From positions 248,001 through 312,000 of the forward strand of contig NZ_WLZY01000006.1 in assembly GCF_010122465.1 (NCBI RefSeq): a stretch of DNA of 64,000 nucleotides. The letters are read 5' to 3'. Source of the stretch: Phytoactinopolyspora mesophila. GTDB lineage: Bacteria > Actinomycetota > Actinomycetes > Jiangellales > Jiangellaceae. The translations under genes and the position numbers were made by a program. The notes beneath the pieces are model-generated. The model did no database searches. It was not told where the DNA came from and was given only the letters and a program-made list of their open reading frames with translations. Below, one piece after another: positions 32,001 through 42,351 of the stretch. Each line of letters begins with the position of its first letter. Positions within the stretch are counted from its first letter, which is position 1.

Positions 32001-32112
32001 CTCCGGAAGATGGATTCTCTCCATGGTGTGGTGGGCATCAGCGAGGGAGGCCGATGGCGCAGCCTCCCTCCGACCGAGTCTGCTGGGCGAGGAGAGAATC
32101 CATCTGCCGGAG
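32001..32112. repeat. Long-armed inverted-repeat element, copy A
   Basis: Arms 32001-32022 and 32091-32112 are 22-bp inverted repeats with one mismatch. They enclose a 68-base core that contains its own hairpin (GGGAGGC/GCCTCCC, 32045-32068). The core is clearly related to the core of copy B at 60352-60419, also 68 bases, though the arms differ completely. It fills nearly the whole gap between two convergent genes and could end transcription from both sides, but no U-run follows. Confidence 0.75.
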
Positions 32113-32114
32113 CC

Positions 32115-33776
32115 CTAGCCGTTCAGCTCCGCATGCAGCTGGGTCGCGTACTCCTCGTCGCCGCCGGTGCCGCTGGCGCCGATACGCCACTTGCCGCCGT
32201 CGTACTCACCGGCCGGCCAGTCGCGCCCACCACTCTCCCAGTGGGGCGTCCAGGCGATGAAGTTGTGCGCGGTGGAGAAGAACACGTCGTCGTCGGCCCA
32301 GGCGGAGCCGTCCTGGTACGCGGCGACGACCGTCAGGTTGTCGTCCCACGCAACGGTCCAGTCGGACATCGGCATGGCATGGCTGCGTTCCCGGTCGAGA
32401 ATCTCGTTGTCGCCGATCCGCGGCAGGCCGGTGTCGAGGCCCCAGCCGACCTGGTAGACCGGCTCGGACGTCTCACCGTTGACATGCCAGGTCATTTCGT
32501 GGTCGAACCATTCGTCCTCGAAACGGAACTCCCAATCCACCTCGATCGGCTCGCCGAGCATGGGAATGCCGAGCAGGCTCAGCTCCCGGCCGTCGTCGGA
32601 CTGCACGATCTCAGCCGGCTCGCCGATGGGCAGGACCGGGCTGAACTGGCCGACGCCCACGAACGGCACGGTGCCGCGCGTGGTGTGGTTGAGGATCTCG
32701 CGGTGTTGCCCCTGCCCGGACGGGTCGAAGCCGAGATTGACGATCCGGGTGTCGGGCGAGGTCGAGAGCACCAGCCGGTAGTGGCTGGATTCGAACACGA
32801 TGTCTTCGGCGTCGTCCTCCGGAGGTTCGAACTCCAGCCCGAGCAGGCCGTGGTCGATCATCTCCCGCAGCATGTCCGGGTAGTCCGTGGCAACAGCGGC
32901 GGCGCCGAGATCGTAGGCGTCGTACATCCGGCCGGCGTCGTTCAACGTGTAGAGACCGAAGTTGAACCCGAGGTCATGCAGGTCGTCGTGCAGCCGCGGG
33001 TTGTTCGCGACGTTGTCGAAGGCGGTGATCATCCAGTCGGTGTACTCGGCTGTCTCCTCGAGCGCCTCCCGGCTGGGGATGTTCCCGGCGCCCCACATGG
33101 GCACGAAGGTGATGCCGTCCGGTGCGATCGGCATGAAGTCTTCGGTGAGCCATTCCCGGTCGAAGGCGAGCACCTGGATGAGTCCGCGCTTCAGCGCCCC
33201 GGGGAGGTATCCGGGCACGGCCTCGAGTTCCTCGATGATCCGCTCGGATATCCCGGGGTAAAGGTGTGGCGACTTCACGTCCAGCTGGACACCCGCGCGA
33301 TGATTGATGAGCTCGATCGCCTCGCGCAGAGTCGGGACCTCTTCACCGGTGAAGCGCGGGTTGAATGGGCTGCCGGCATCGAGCTGTTTGATCTCGTCCA
33401 GGGTGAAGTCGCGTACCCGCCACGGAGCTCGGTCAGGGAAGAGCTCCCGGACGTTCGTGGTCGTGTCGAGGACGGTGTCGTGAACAAGCACGATCTCGTC
33501 GTCGGCGGTCAAGTGCAGGTCGAATTCGATGAAATCGGCCTTCTGCTTGATCCCGAGAGAGAAGGCGGTGAGCGTGTTCGACGGCGCCATACCTGATGCG
33601 CCCCGGTGGGCGGCGATGAGCATTTCGCCGGATGAATCAGCTGGCTTCTTCGTGTGTTGCACTTCGTCTGGACTGGCGGACGCTGCTGCGAACAGCGCTG
33701 CCGCGGTCGCGACCACGACGGCGAGCACAACGGCGATACCGCGCCTCAACGTCCTCGATACGGCTAACGAACCCAT
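32115..33776 (-). CDS. Secreted glycerophosphodiester phosphodiesterase
   Basis: 553 residues from ATG 33776 (GGGAGG eight bases upstream); the longer frame to 34118 is a shadow. A signal peptide (TLRRGIAVVLAVVVATAAALFA) precedes a GDPD TIM barrel with LIAAHRGASGMAPSNTLTAF, the catalytic EFDLHLTADDEIVLVHD, and VQLDVKSP. The last 250 residues or so (after EFEPPEDD) form a beta-rich, tryptophan-rich region I do not recognise, possibly a carbohydrate- or lipid-binding module. It would hydrolyse glycerophosphodiesters outside the cell to glycerol-3-phosphate and an alcohol. It is the last gene of the importer operon. Confidence 0.88.
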   Translation of the reverse strand: MGSLAVSRTLRRGIAVVLAVVVATAAALFAAASASPDEVQHTKKPADSSGEMLIAAHRGASGMAPSNTLTAFSLGIKQKADFIEFDLHLTADDEIVLVHDTVLDTTTNVRELFPDRAPWRVRDFTLDEIKQLDAGSPFNPRFTGEEVPTLREAIELINHRAGVQLDVKSPHLYPGISERIIEELEAVPGYLPGALKRGLIQVLAFDREWLTEDFMPIAPDGITFVPMWGAGNIPSREALEETAEYTDWMITAFDNVANNPRLHDDLHDLGFNFGLYTLNDAGRMYDAYDLGAAAVATDYPDMLREMIDHGLLGLEFEPPEDDAEDIVFESSHYRLVLSTSPDTRIVNLGFDPSGQGQHREILNHTTRGTVPFVGVGQFSPVLPIGEPAEIVQSDDGRELSLLGIPMLGEPIEVDWEFRFEDEWFDHEMTWHVNGETSEPVYQVGWGLDTGLPRIGDNEILDRERSHAMPMSDWTVAWDDNLTVVAAYQDGSAWADDDVFFSTAHNFIAWTPHWESGGRDWPAGEYDGGKWRIGASGTGGDEEYATQLHAELNG

Positions 33777-33813
33777 GTGAACGGCCTCCCTTTTCAGTGG
33801 CGGCTGGCGGGGG

Positions 33814-34641
33814 TTACTTGATCCCAGAGCGCATAAAGCTCTGGATGAACTGCCGCTGAGTGAGCAGGAACAACGCGAGCAGCGGCGCGACGACGATGAC
33901 GGTCCCTGCGGTGAGCGAGGCGAAGTCGATTCCGGTCTCGGGGGAGAGGAAACGCACGATCCCGACCGTGATCGGGCGGGACTCCGGCGAGCGGGTGATG
34001 ACCAGCGGCCAGAGGAAGTTGTTCCAATGGAAGCTGATCGACACCAGACCGAACGCGACGATGGTCGGGCGGGCGATCGGCACGTAGACCTTCCACAACG
34101 TCTCCAGCCGGGAGGCACCTTCGATCTCGGCCGCTTCGACCAGTTCGCTGGGGACCGTCTTGAACTGCTGCCGAAGGAGGAAGATGCAGAACGCGCTCGC
34201 CGCGTACGGGATGGCGATACCGGGGATCGTGTCTTGTAGCCCGAGGTTGGAGACCAGCCGGTAGTTCTCCGTCAGCAGGATCTCCGGGAAGATCATCAGC
34301 TGTAGCAAGACGAAGGCGAACACGATGTCCCGGCCCGGGAACGTGTAGCGAGCGAGCGCATACGCGGCCAGCACGCCGAGGATCAACTGGACGACGACCA
34401 GACTGCTGACCAAGATCACCGTATTCATGAAGTACCGGTCGAACGGCGCGGCGTTCCACACCGACTCCACGTGGTCGAACGTCCAGCCCTGGAACGGGTT
34501 GAGGGTCAAGGCCACCGCGGGTTGCCGGAACGCCGCCCAGAACACGTACAAGAGCGGCGCGATCCAGAGGAATCCGAGCAGCCAGGCCATCCCGACTTCG
34601 ATCTTGTCGGAGATGCGCGGCAACAGCGTTGTACGGTTCAT
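33814..34641 (-). CDS. ABC importer permease, UgpE/MalG type
   Basis: 275 residues with six predicted membrane helices. The EAA loop that docks to the ATPase is VEAAEIEGASRLETLWKVYVP. The N-terminus is WLLGFLWIAPLLYVFWAAFR and the C-terminus QRQFIQSFMRSGIK, as in carbohydrate (CUT1) permeases. It pairs with the upstream permease, eight bases away. The operon's secreted phosphodiesterase suggests glycerol-3-phosphate or glycerophosphodiesters as substrate. Confidence 0.92.
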   Translation of the reverse strand: MNRTTLLPRISDKIEVGMAWLLGFLWIAPLLYVFWAAFRQPAVALTLNPFQGWTFDHVESVWNAAPFDRYFMNTVILVSSLVVVQLILGVLAAYALARYTFPGRDIVFAFVLLQLMIFPEILLTENYRLVSNLGLQDTIPGIAIPYAASAFCIFLLRQQFKTVPSELVEAAEIEGASRLETLWKVYVPIARPTIVAFGLVSISFHWNNFLWPLVITRSPESRPITVGIVRFLSPETGIDFASLTAGTVIVVAPLLALFLLTQRQFIQSFMRSGIK

Positions 34642-34649
34642 CTACTCGC

Positions 34650-35627
34650 CTACCGGTAGTGGATGCGACGTTCGAACAGACGGATTTGAATGAGCGCCAG
34701 GACGATCAGGATGAGCACGAGCACCACGGTGATCGCCGCGGCGTACTCGGGCCGGCGCTGCGGGAACGTGGTCTGCCAGATGTAGTAGAGCAACATGTTG
34801 CTGGCGTTGTTCGGCCCGCCCTGAGTCGTCACGAAGATGAAGTCCACCTGCTTGAAGCTGTTGGCGAGCCCGACGATCGAGGTGAACAGCGTGGTCGGCA
34901 TCAGCAACGGGAAGGTGACTCTGCGGAAGTGGTACCAGCGCCCGGCACCTTCCAGCTGGCTGGCTTCGTCGAGCTCAGGAGAGATGAGCTGCAGCCCCGC
35001 CAGGTAGAAGAGCATGAACAACCCGGCTTGGTGCCAGATCATCATCACCATGAGCGCCGGCAGCACCGTCGACGGGTTGCCCAGCCAGTTCTGTCCTTCG
35101 AAGCCGAGCCATCGGGCGATCGTGTTGAGTGCGCCGAAGTTGGGCTGGTAGAAGAACAGCCAGATCGCCGCGGCGGCGACTACCGGGAGCATCGCGGGCG
35201 TGAAGTATGCCAGCCGAAGCAGGCCCCGCCCGCGGAGCTTCTTGTTCACCAGCACCGCCATCAGCATTGCCACAGCGATGCTCACGGGAACAGTGATGAA
35301 GGAGAACAATAGGTTGTTGATGAGGCTCCGCCGGAAGACGGCGTCGCCCATCATCTGCTCGTAGTACGCCGGCCCGATGCCTCCGTCGATCCCTGGCTCT
35401 TGAAGGCTGCTCCACAGCGCGCTGATCGCCGGGAACACCGTGAAACCGCCGAGGAAGAGCAACGACGGCACCATCAGGAGCCAGGCGAAGACCGGGTTGG
35501 GTATCCGCCGGAGGTGATGGAGCGGACCCTGGCGGGGCCGGGAGAAGGTCGGCAGGACCTCCTCCGCGGCTTCGCCGGGCGGGCGCTCTTGAATGGTCGC
35601 CATAGGGTTGTTGTGGTCTCGTTCCAC
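34650..35627 (-). CDS. ABC importer permease, UgpA/MalF type
   Basis: 325 residues from 35627; an internal ATG at 35603 (MATIQERPPG) is an equally good start. After a soluble N-terminal tail come six membrane helices beginning WLLMVPSLLFLGGFTVFPAI. The EAA loop is LDEASQLEGAGRWYHFRRVTFP, and TQGGPNNASNMLLYYIWQ is typical of MalF/UgpA. It forms the channel heterodimer with the next gene. Confidence 0.92.
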   Translation of the reverse strand: MERDHNNPMATIQERPPGEAAEEVLPTFSRPRQGPLHHLRRIPNPVFAWLLMVPSLLFLGGFTVFPAISALWSSLQEPGIDGGIGPAYYEQMMGDAVFRRSLINNLLFSFITVPVSIAVAMLMAVLVNKKLRGRGLLRLAYFTPAMLPVVAAAAIWLFFYQPNFGALNTIARWLGFEGQNWLGNPSTVLPALMVMMIWHQAGLFMLFYLAGLQLISPELDEASQLEGAGRWYHFRRVTFPLLMPTTLFTSIVGLANSFKQVDFIFVTTQGGPNNASNMLLYYIWQTTFPQRRPEYAAAITVVLVLILIVLALIQIRLFERRIHYR

Positions 35628-35638
35628 GGGGCGCGGGC

Positions 35639-36963
35639 TCAGTTCTGGTACGGGCCGAGGACGTTGTCGGCCTGTTCCTGGGCGTGGCGCATGGCTTCCT
35701 CCGCCGTGGTATCGCCCACGATGGCGCCCTGGAGCGCGTCGGTGACGATCTCGTAGATCTGACCACGGGCATAGGTCGTGAGCTCCCGGACCGCGTATTC
35801 GAGCTGGTCACGAGCGACGGCTGCCTCCGGGAAGTCGGCGACGTACTCCTGCATCGCCTCGGTCTCCCAGGCCTCTGGCAACGGAGCAACGTACCCAGTC
35901 GCGATACCCCACTCGGCGGCCTGCTCCGGCTGGGTGAGGAAGCGGATCAACCGCATGGCGGCGATCTGCTCGGCCTCAGATGCGTCGGCGAAGAGGAAGA
36001 AGTTGCCGCCGCCGGTGGGCGAACCGCGGCGCACGCCCTCGGGCAACATGTCGACGCCGAAGTCGAACGACGCGTTGTCGCGAACGTTGGTGAGGTTGCC
36101 GGTGGTGGTCCAGATCATCGCGACCTGCTCCTGGAGGAAGTCCTCCGGGGTGGTGCCCCAGTCGACGATGCCGGGCGGGTGCACGCCGTGGTCCTGAGAC
36201 AGGGACAACCAGAACTCGAGAGCCTCGATCACCTGGGGCTGGTCGAGGTACACCTCGGTGCCATCCGCGCTGACGATCTCAACGTCGTTCTGGGTGGTGA
36301 ACGCCTGGAAGAGCCAGTACGGGAAGCCGGATGACGGCATCTGGACACCCCAGCGCGCATCCGTTTCCGCTTGCACCTGCTCGGCGATCTCGATCATCTC
36401 GTCCCAGGTTTGCGGCGCGTGATCGGGATCGAGGCCGGCTTCCTCGAACAGGTCCTTGTTCCAGTACTGCACGATGGTCGAGCGCTGGAACGGGATACCC
36501 CAGGTCCGGCCTTCGGGGTCCCGGCTGTTGGCCATAAAGGCGTCGTAGAACGAATCGAGCCAGGCTCGTTCTTCATCCGTGGACACCACGTCGTCGAACG
36601 GCACGATCATGTCGTCGTCGATCAGCTGGAACATGTCCGAAGACAGCAGCACGGAAGTCACCGGGGCGTCGCCACCGTCGACCGCGGTCTGCACCGCGAC
36701 GATCGTCTCGTCATAGTTGCCGCTGTACACGGCTTGCACCGAGATCTCCGGGTTCTCACTCTCGAAGTCGTCGATCAGCCCGTCGACGACGTCCTGGAGC
36801 GGGCCCCCCACGGCGATCGGGTAGTACATCGTGATCTCGATCGGGTTGTCCGCCGTTGCTTCCTCGAGCGCGGATTCTCCGTCGTCCGATCCGCAGGCAG
36901 CGATCAAGAGCGCAAGCGCCGAGATTGCGGCGACCGCGGATGCCGGGCGTGTACGCATTCGTC

Positions 36964-36967
<4 letters not shown>
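35639..36967 (-). CDS. ABC importer solute-binding lipoprotein (UgpB-like)
   Basis: 442 residues from ATG 36967, whose ATGA overlaps the ATPase stop. A lipoprotein signal (AISALALLIAACGSDD, cysteine in the lipobox) is followed by the cluster-1 sugar-binding fold: FESENPEISVQAVYSGNYDETI, GDAPVTSVLLSSDMFQLIDDD, WGIPFQRSTIVQYWNKDLFEEAGLDP and PTGGGNFFLFADASEAEQIAA. The SGNYDET and RSTIVQYWNKDLF segments match the UgpB subgroup, which binds glycerol-3-phosphate or glycerophosphocholine. Anchored outside the membrane. Confidence 0.9.
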
Positions 36968-38103
<1,136 letters not shown>

Positions 38104-38161
38104 CGCTCCCCTGTTCGTTGGTGCCCGGCGCGGCCTGACGCGCTGTACTATTCACGGCAAC

Positions 38162-38173
38162 TACATCGATTTA
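38162..38173. promoter_or_regulatory. LacI-type operator upstream of the importer operon
   Basis: Read on the minus strand this is TAAATCGATGTA, identical in 11 of 12 bases to the operator before the lacI gene (30923-30934), and both are followed by TAG. It lies 59 bases upstream of the ATPase start codon, in the promoter region of the operon. Confidence 0.6.
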
Positions 38174-38323
38174 ACAAACCTGGAATGAAACGCAAGTGAA
38201 CCGTGCACCAGCAGTTCCGTCAACCCCCCACACCGAAAGAGACGATGTGAGACGAGCGCCGCCGCAACGGATGGGAAGGGACCCGAAGGCCCGGTAGCAC
38301 CGTGTGCCCCGGCTGATCGGCCG

Positions 38324-40447
38324 CTAGTGGCTCAACTGCAACCGTCGCTGAACTCTACGCAGCGGACCGGGCGCCCACCAGTTGGCTCGGCCCATCAGCT
38401 TGAGCAGCGAGGGGACGAGCAGCATCCGGATGACCGTCGCGTCCAGCGCGAGGGCGAAGATCATCCCGATGCCGATGAATCTCATCATCTGGATACCTGA
38501 CAACGCGAACGCGCCCGTGACGACGATCAGCAACAGCGCCGCCGCCGTGATCACCCGCCCGGAACGGACCATCCCGGTGCGGATCGCAGTCTCGGTGTCT
38601 GCACCCTTGGAACGCGCCTCGACGATCCTGGACAGCAAGAACACCTCATAGTCGGTCGACAGCCCGAAGATCACCGCGGCCATGAGAACTATCACACCGA
38701 TCTCCATCGGCTGCGGTGTCACATTGAGCAGGCCCGCGCCATGACCCTCGACGAAGATCCAGGTCAGAACCCCGAAGGTGGCCGACAGGCTGACCGCTGC
38801 CATGATCGCCGCCTTGATCGGCAGCACGATCGAACCGAAGGCGAGGAAGAGCAGGATGAAAGTGGCTCCGAGCAAGATGACCGCCATCAAGGGCAGCCGA
38901 TCGGTGATCGCGTCGAGGCTGTCCATGTCGACCGCGGTGGCGCCGCCGACCAGAAGTTCGACGCCGTCCGGCGGATCGATGTCGCGGATCGCGGCCACGG
39001 CATCCCGTGCATCCGCGCCAGCGGCGGCACCGTCGTAGCGAGCTTCGAACACCACCACGGAGGCCTCGACGGGGCTGGTGCGGTCGACCGCCGTCACCTC
39101 CGGCAGCGAGTCCACCTGGTCGGCGACGGCTGCGGTCGCGGCGGCGTCTAACGGACCGGACGAGGTGTCGCCACGCAGCACCACCTGGATGTTGTCTCCG
39201 CCGATGGCCGGGAACTCCGCGCTGAGATCCTCGATCGCTACCCGTGCCGGGTCACCCTCAGGAAGCACGCGCTCATCCGGCGAGCCGAACGTGGTGTTCA
39301 GGAACGGCGAGATCAAAAGCACCAAGACGGCGAGGATGGGCACCGAAACCAGGACGGGGCGACGCATGACACCATTGGCCAGTCGGGTCCAGAACCTCGT
39401 ACGATCTTTGCCGCGGCTGCGGAACCAGGGTATCTGCCAGGCGTCAATCCGGTGCCCCATGAGAGCGAGCATCGCCGGCAGCGCGGTCAGAGCCACGATG
39501 GCGGCGAGCGTCACGGCCGTCATGCCGCCGTAGGCGAGTGAATTGAGGAAACTCTGCGGGAACAGCAACAGCGTGGACAGCGCCACCACAAGCAACAGCG
39601 CTGAGAACGCGACGGTGCGCCCGGCGGTCGCCATAGTGTTGCGGACCGCGTCCTGGGCCGGAACGCCGGCGTCTCGTTCTTCGCGGAACCGGCTGACGAT
39701 GAACAAGCCGTAGTCGATCGCCATCCCGAGACCGAGCAGCCCGGCGACATTGACGGCGAACTCGTTGACCTCGGTGACGTTCGCGACCAGCCGCAGAATG
39801 CCCAGCGCGATCGAGACCGTCAGCACCCCGATGAGCACCGGCAACGACGCGGCGACGACACCGCCGAAGATCACGATCAGCAAGAACATGACGACGGGCA
39901 AGGCAATGCCCTCGGCCAGGAAGAGGTCACGCTTGGTCTGGTCCGAGATCGCTGCCTCGACCGGGGCCGAGCCGGTGAGCGTTGTCCCGACACCGTCGAC
40001 ATAGAGCGCGTCCTCGACATCGGCGAGAATCGCCTGCTTCGCGGCTGTGTCTTCGCCGGAGAGCGTGACCAGTGCCAGCGCGCTTCGCCCGTCCTCGCTG
40101 ATCAGGAATGGCGCCTCGGTCTGCCAGTACGTGGTGACACTGGCCACGGCATGTTCGGGAAGATCAGCCAGCGCGGTGCCGACGGTGGCGGCAAACGTCT
40201 GCGAGTCTGCCCGCTCTCCTTCGGGCGCGGTGTACACGGCGACGACATCCGCGGTGGCGGTAGCCGGGTCTGACTGCATGGCGCGATGTGCGTGGACAGC
40301 CTCGCTGCCTGGGTCTTCGTAACCGCCCTGGCTCATGGCGTCGAAAACGCCGATCCCATACGTGCCGCCGAGCGTCGCCACGACGATCATGGTCGCGAGC
40401 ACGATCGACCGGCGCCGGGCTACGAACGATCCCCACCGCGCGAACAT
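38324..40447 (-). CDS. MMPL/RND-family membrane transporter
   Basis: 707 residues with the MMPL arrangement: one N-terminal helix (SIVLATMIVVATLGGTYGIG), an extracytoplasmic domain, five helices containing GMAIDYGLFIVSRFREER, a second large extracytoplasmic domain, and five further helices with GLSTDYEVFLLSRIVE. The two GxxxDY sites carry the proton-relay aspartates. Such proteins export lipids, siderophores or drugs. The start codon directly abuts the ATG of the divergent small gene (CATATG, 40445-40450), so the promoter must lie inside that gene or the mRNA is leaderless. Confidence 0.9.
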   Translation of the reverse strand: MFARWGSFVARRRSIVLATMIVVATLGGTYGIGVFDAMSQGGYEDPGSEAVHAHRAMQSDPATATADVVAVYTAPEGERADSQTFAATVGTALADLPEHAVASVTTYWQTEAPFLISEDGRSALALVTLSGEDTAAKQAILADVEDALYVDGVGTTLTGSAPVEAAISDQTKRDLFLAEGIALPVVMFLLIVIFGGVVAASLPVLIGVLTVSIALGILRLVANVTEVNEFAVNVAGLLGLGMAIDYGLFIVSRFREERDAGVPAQDAVRNTMATAGRTVAFSALLLVVALSTLLLFPQSFLNSLAYGGMTAVTLAAIVALTALPAMLALMGHRIDAWQIPWFRSRGKDRTRFWTRLANGVMRRPVLVSVPILAVLVLLISPFLNTTFGSPDERVLPEGDPARVAIEDLSAEFPAIGGDNIQVVLRGDTSSGPLDAAATAAVADQVDSLPEVTAVDRTSPVEASVVVFEARYDGAAAGADARDAVAAIRDIDPPDGVELLVGGATAVDMDSLDAITDRLPLMAVILLGATFILLFLAFGSIVLPIKAAIMAAVSLSATFGVLTWIFVEGHGAGLLNVTPQPMEIGVIVLMAAVIFGLSTDYEVFLLSRIVEARSKGADTETAIRTGMVRSGRVITAAALLLIVVTGAFALSGIQMMRFIGIGMIFALALDATVIRMLLVPSLLKLMGRANWWAPGPLRRVQRRLQLSH

Positions 40448-40702
40448 ATGAGAGACGATATCGGGGTGAACGAGGCGATTGAGACGTGGCCGGACGGAGA
40501 CTGGGTGGTCCGCAGTATCACCGGGAGCGCGTCAACGAAACCGTACCGCTGCCCGGGGTGTGACCAGCTCATCCGGCCGGCAACACCACACGTCGTGGCC
40601 TGGCCGGCCGAGAGCACGTCGTTCACCGGTGCCGGCATCGACGAACGTCGCCACTGGCACACGGGCTGCTGGCGAGCCCGCCATCGCCGCCGACGCAGCT
40701 GA
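40448..40702 (+). CDS. Small zinc-ribbon-like protein
   Basis: 84 residues from ATG 40448, or 78 from GTG 40466, which has GGGG close upstream. It contains YRCPGCDQLIRPATPHVVAWP and HWHTGCWRARHRRRRS: a CxxC pair plus a distal H-x-x-C pair that could bind one zinc, and a basic tail. Similar small proteins are common in actinobacteria, sometimes labelled ATP/GTP-binding without evidence. Function unknown. The last codons are part of a tandem repeat. Confidence 0.7.
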   Translation: MRDDIGVNEAIETWPDGDWVVRSITGSASTKPYRCPGCDQLIRPATPHVVAWPAESTSFTGAGIDERRHWHTGCWRARHRRRRS

Positions 40703-40780
40703 GTGTTCAACAGGGCGCGCGACCGCCGCCGACCCAGGTGAGTGTTCACCGGGCACGCGACCGCCGCGGACGCAGCTGAG
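40685..40780 (+). repeat. Imperfect 39-bp tandem repeat at the 3' end of the zinc-ribbon gene
   Basis: About 2.5 units starting at 40685, 40724 and 40762. Each begins CGCCGCCGAC or a close variant, continues with an AGSTGAGTGTTCA-type sequence and a GCGACC junction. The first unit encodes the C-terminal arginines and stop; the rest fills the gap to the coiled-coil gene. Confidence 0.7.
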
Positions 40781-40799
40781 GTGGTGAGCTAACTACGAC

Positions 40800-42092
40800 C
40801 TACTTGTCGTCGATCACTTCTGCTTCAACCACGTTGTCGTCGCCGGATCCGGCGCCAGGAGCGGCCTCCAAGCCCGGTGCACCGACCCCACCGAGCAGGC
40901 TGCGCAGCTGGTTGAGGTGCGAGCTGATGCCATCGCGCTGCCGAGTCAGCTCGGCGACCTCGCGCTTTGCGGCAGTCACGCTCTGGTGTGCCTCGGCCTT
41001 GGCCTCGGACAGTTGCTTCTCAGCCTGCTGCTTGGCATCGCTGATGAGGTTGTCCGCGTTGCGGCGGGCACTGGCCAAGAGCGCCTTGGCTTGTTCGTCG
41101 GCGTCGCGGCGGACCTTCTCGGCGCGTTCCTGCGCAGACTTGGCGCGGGCGTCGGCATCGCCGGCGCGGGTCTCGGCCTCGGCCACCATCTTCTGTGTCT
41201 CGGCAACCGCGGACTCGTGCCGCTCGCTGATCTCGCGCTCCAGCTGTTCGCGCTTGGCGACCAGCGTCAGCTCCAGGTCGGTGAGTTCCTTGTCGGCGCG
41301 GGCGCGGGCGTCGTCCAGCCTGCTCTGCGCTTCGGCCTTCATCTCCTCGACCTCTTGCTGCGTGGACTTGCGCAGCTCTTCGACATCACGCTTGGTGTTG
41401 TTGCGCAGCTCCTCGGCCTCGCGCTTGGCGGTGGCCCGAAGCTCCGCTACCTCGCGCTCGCCCGCTGCCCGCACCCGGTTGAGCTCGCGCTCGGCGTTGG
41501 CCTTGCGCTCGCTGACCTCGTGCTCGACCGACGAGCGGATCTTGGCCGCCTCGCGCTTGGCGCTGTCGACCATCTCTTCGGCTTCGCGAGATGCCGAAGA
41601 ACGCAACTCCTCTGCCTCTACTCGAGCGTCGTCGACCATTTCCTCGGCGGTCCGGCGGGCATTGACTCGGAGTTCGGACGCGTCGCTCTCGGCAGCCGCG
41701 CGCATCTCCGATGCCTCGGCCTGAGCCTCCGCACGCATCTCGGAGGCCTCGCTGTCAGCCTGAGCCACGAGCTCGCTCGCCTGCTCCTCCGCCAGCCTCA
41801 GCAACTGCTCGATGCGGGCGCCCAGCCCGGAGTACGACGGCCGTTCGACCTCGCGAAGTTCGGTCGTGGCCTCAGCTAGCTCCTGTCGCAGCCGCACGAC
41901 CTGCTTGTCGAGATCAGATGCACGGCTGCGTACCTGTGCAAGCGTCGCCTCGAGCTGCCGGACGTGCTGCTCGACTTGAATACGGTCGTAGCCACGCATC
42001 GCGATGGTGAATCCACCTGTGGGTGAGCTGTCGAAGATCGACAGGCCGTCCGAACCCGATTCGCTGATGGCTACTTCTTGTACCTCGCTCAT
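40800..42092 (-). CDS. FilP/Scy-like long coiled-coil cytoskeletal protein
   Basis: 430 residues. A DivIVA-like N-terminal motif (FTIAMRGYDRIQVEQHVRQLEATL) is followed by about 330 residues of heptad coiled coil built from tandem 11-residue-like units such as AKREAEELR and ASREAEEMVDS. It ends in a short acidic disordered tail. Streptomyces Scy/FilP polar-growth proteins have this makeup, and their genes there lie next to methylmalonyl-CoA epimerase, thiolase and meaB, the order found here to the right. It is likely a filament-forming scaffold for polar growth or cell shape. The adjacency is remembered, not checked. Confidence 0.8.
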   Translation of the reverse strand: MSEVQEVAISESGSDGLSIFDSSPTGGFTIAMRGYDRIQVEQHVRQLEATLAQVRSRASDLDKQVVRLRQELAEATTELREVERPSYSGLGARIEQLLRLAEEQASELVAQADSEASEMRAEAQAEASEMRAAAESDASELRVNARRTAEEMVDDARVEAEELRSSASREAEEMVDSAKREAAKIRSSVEHEVSERKANAERELNRVRAAGEREVAELRATAKREAEELRNNTKRDVEELRKSTQQEVEEMKAEAQSRLDDARARADKELTDLELTLVAKREQLEREISERHESAVAETQKMVAEAETRAGDADARAKSAQERAEKVRRDADEQAKALLASARRNADNLISDAKQQAEKQLSEAKAEAHQSVTAAKREVAELTRQRDGISSHLNQLRSLLGGVGAPGLEAAPGAGSGDDNVVEAEVIDDK

Positions 42093-42164
42093 GGTCTCCC
42101 TCGTCGGGGGTGCGGCCCGACCCGGGGCCGCACGTGTCTCGGTCCTACAGTTAGATCAATATTG

Positions 42165-42192
42165 ACGTTGATCATGTCATCACGATCAACGT
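42165..42192. promoter_or_regulatory. Inverted repeat in the divergent filP-like/mce promoter region
   Basis: ACGTTGATC (42165-42173) and GATCAACGT (42184-42192) are perfect 9-bp inverted repeats separated by ten bases, located about 75 bases upstream of the coiled-coil gene start. It could be an operator; no regulator is evident. Confidence 0.4.
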
Positions 42193-42263
42193 GTCATGAT
42201 CGCACTTGAGCTGCTTCCGGGATCCCCCGTCGCAATCGCCTCGCCGCCCAGACAAACAGTACT

Positions 42264-42288
42264 CGCCTACGGTAGTGGTCCGTAGGCG
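42264..42288. other. Perfect 9-bp hairpin in the divergent intergenic region
   Basis: CGCCTACGG and CCGTAGGCG form a perfect stem with a seven-base loop, 64 bases before the mce ATG. No U-run follows, so it is not a classic terminator. It may be an operator or an RNA structure if the mce mRNA starts upstream. Confidence 0.45.
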
Positions 42289-42351
42289 TGCCCACCACCC
42301 CTCAAGGGGCAGAACTGTAAATATCTCCGCGTGTCGGTGAGTATTGTGGTC

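Noticed and set aside
32010-33596. 528-codon plus-strand frame opposite the GDPD gene
   Set aside because: Antisense shadow of a gene with a signal peptide and catalytic motifs.
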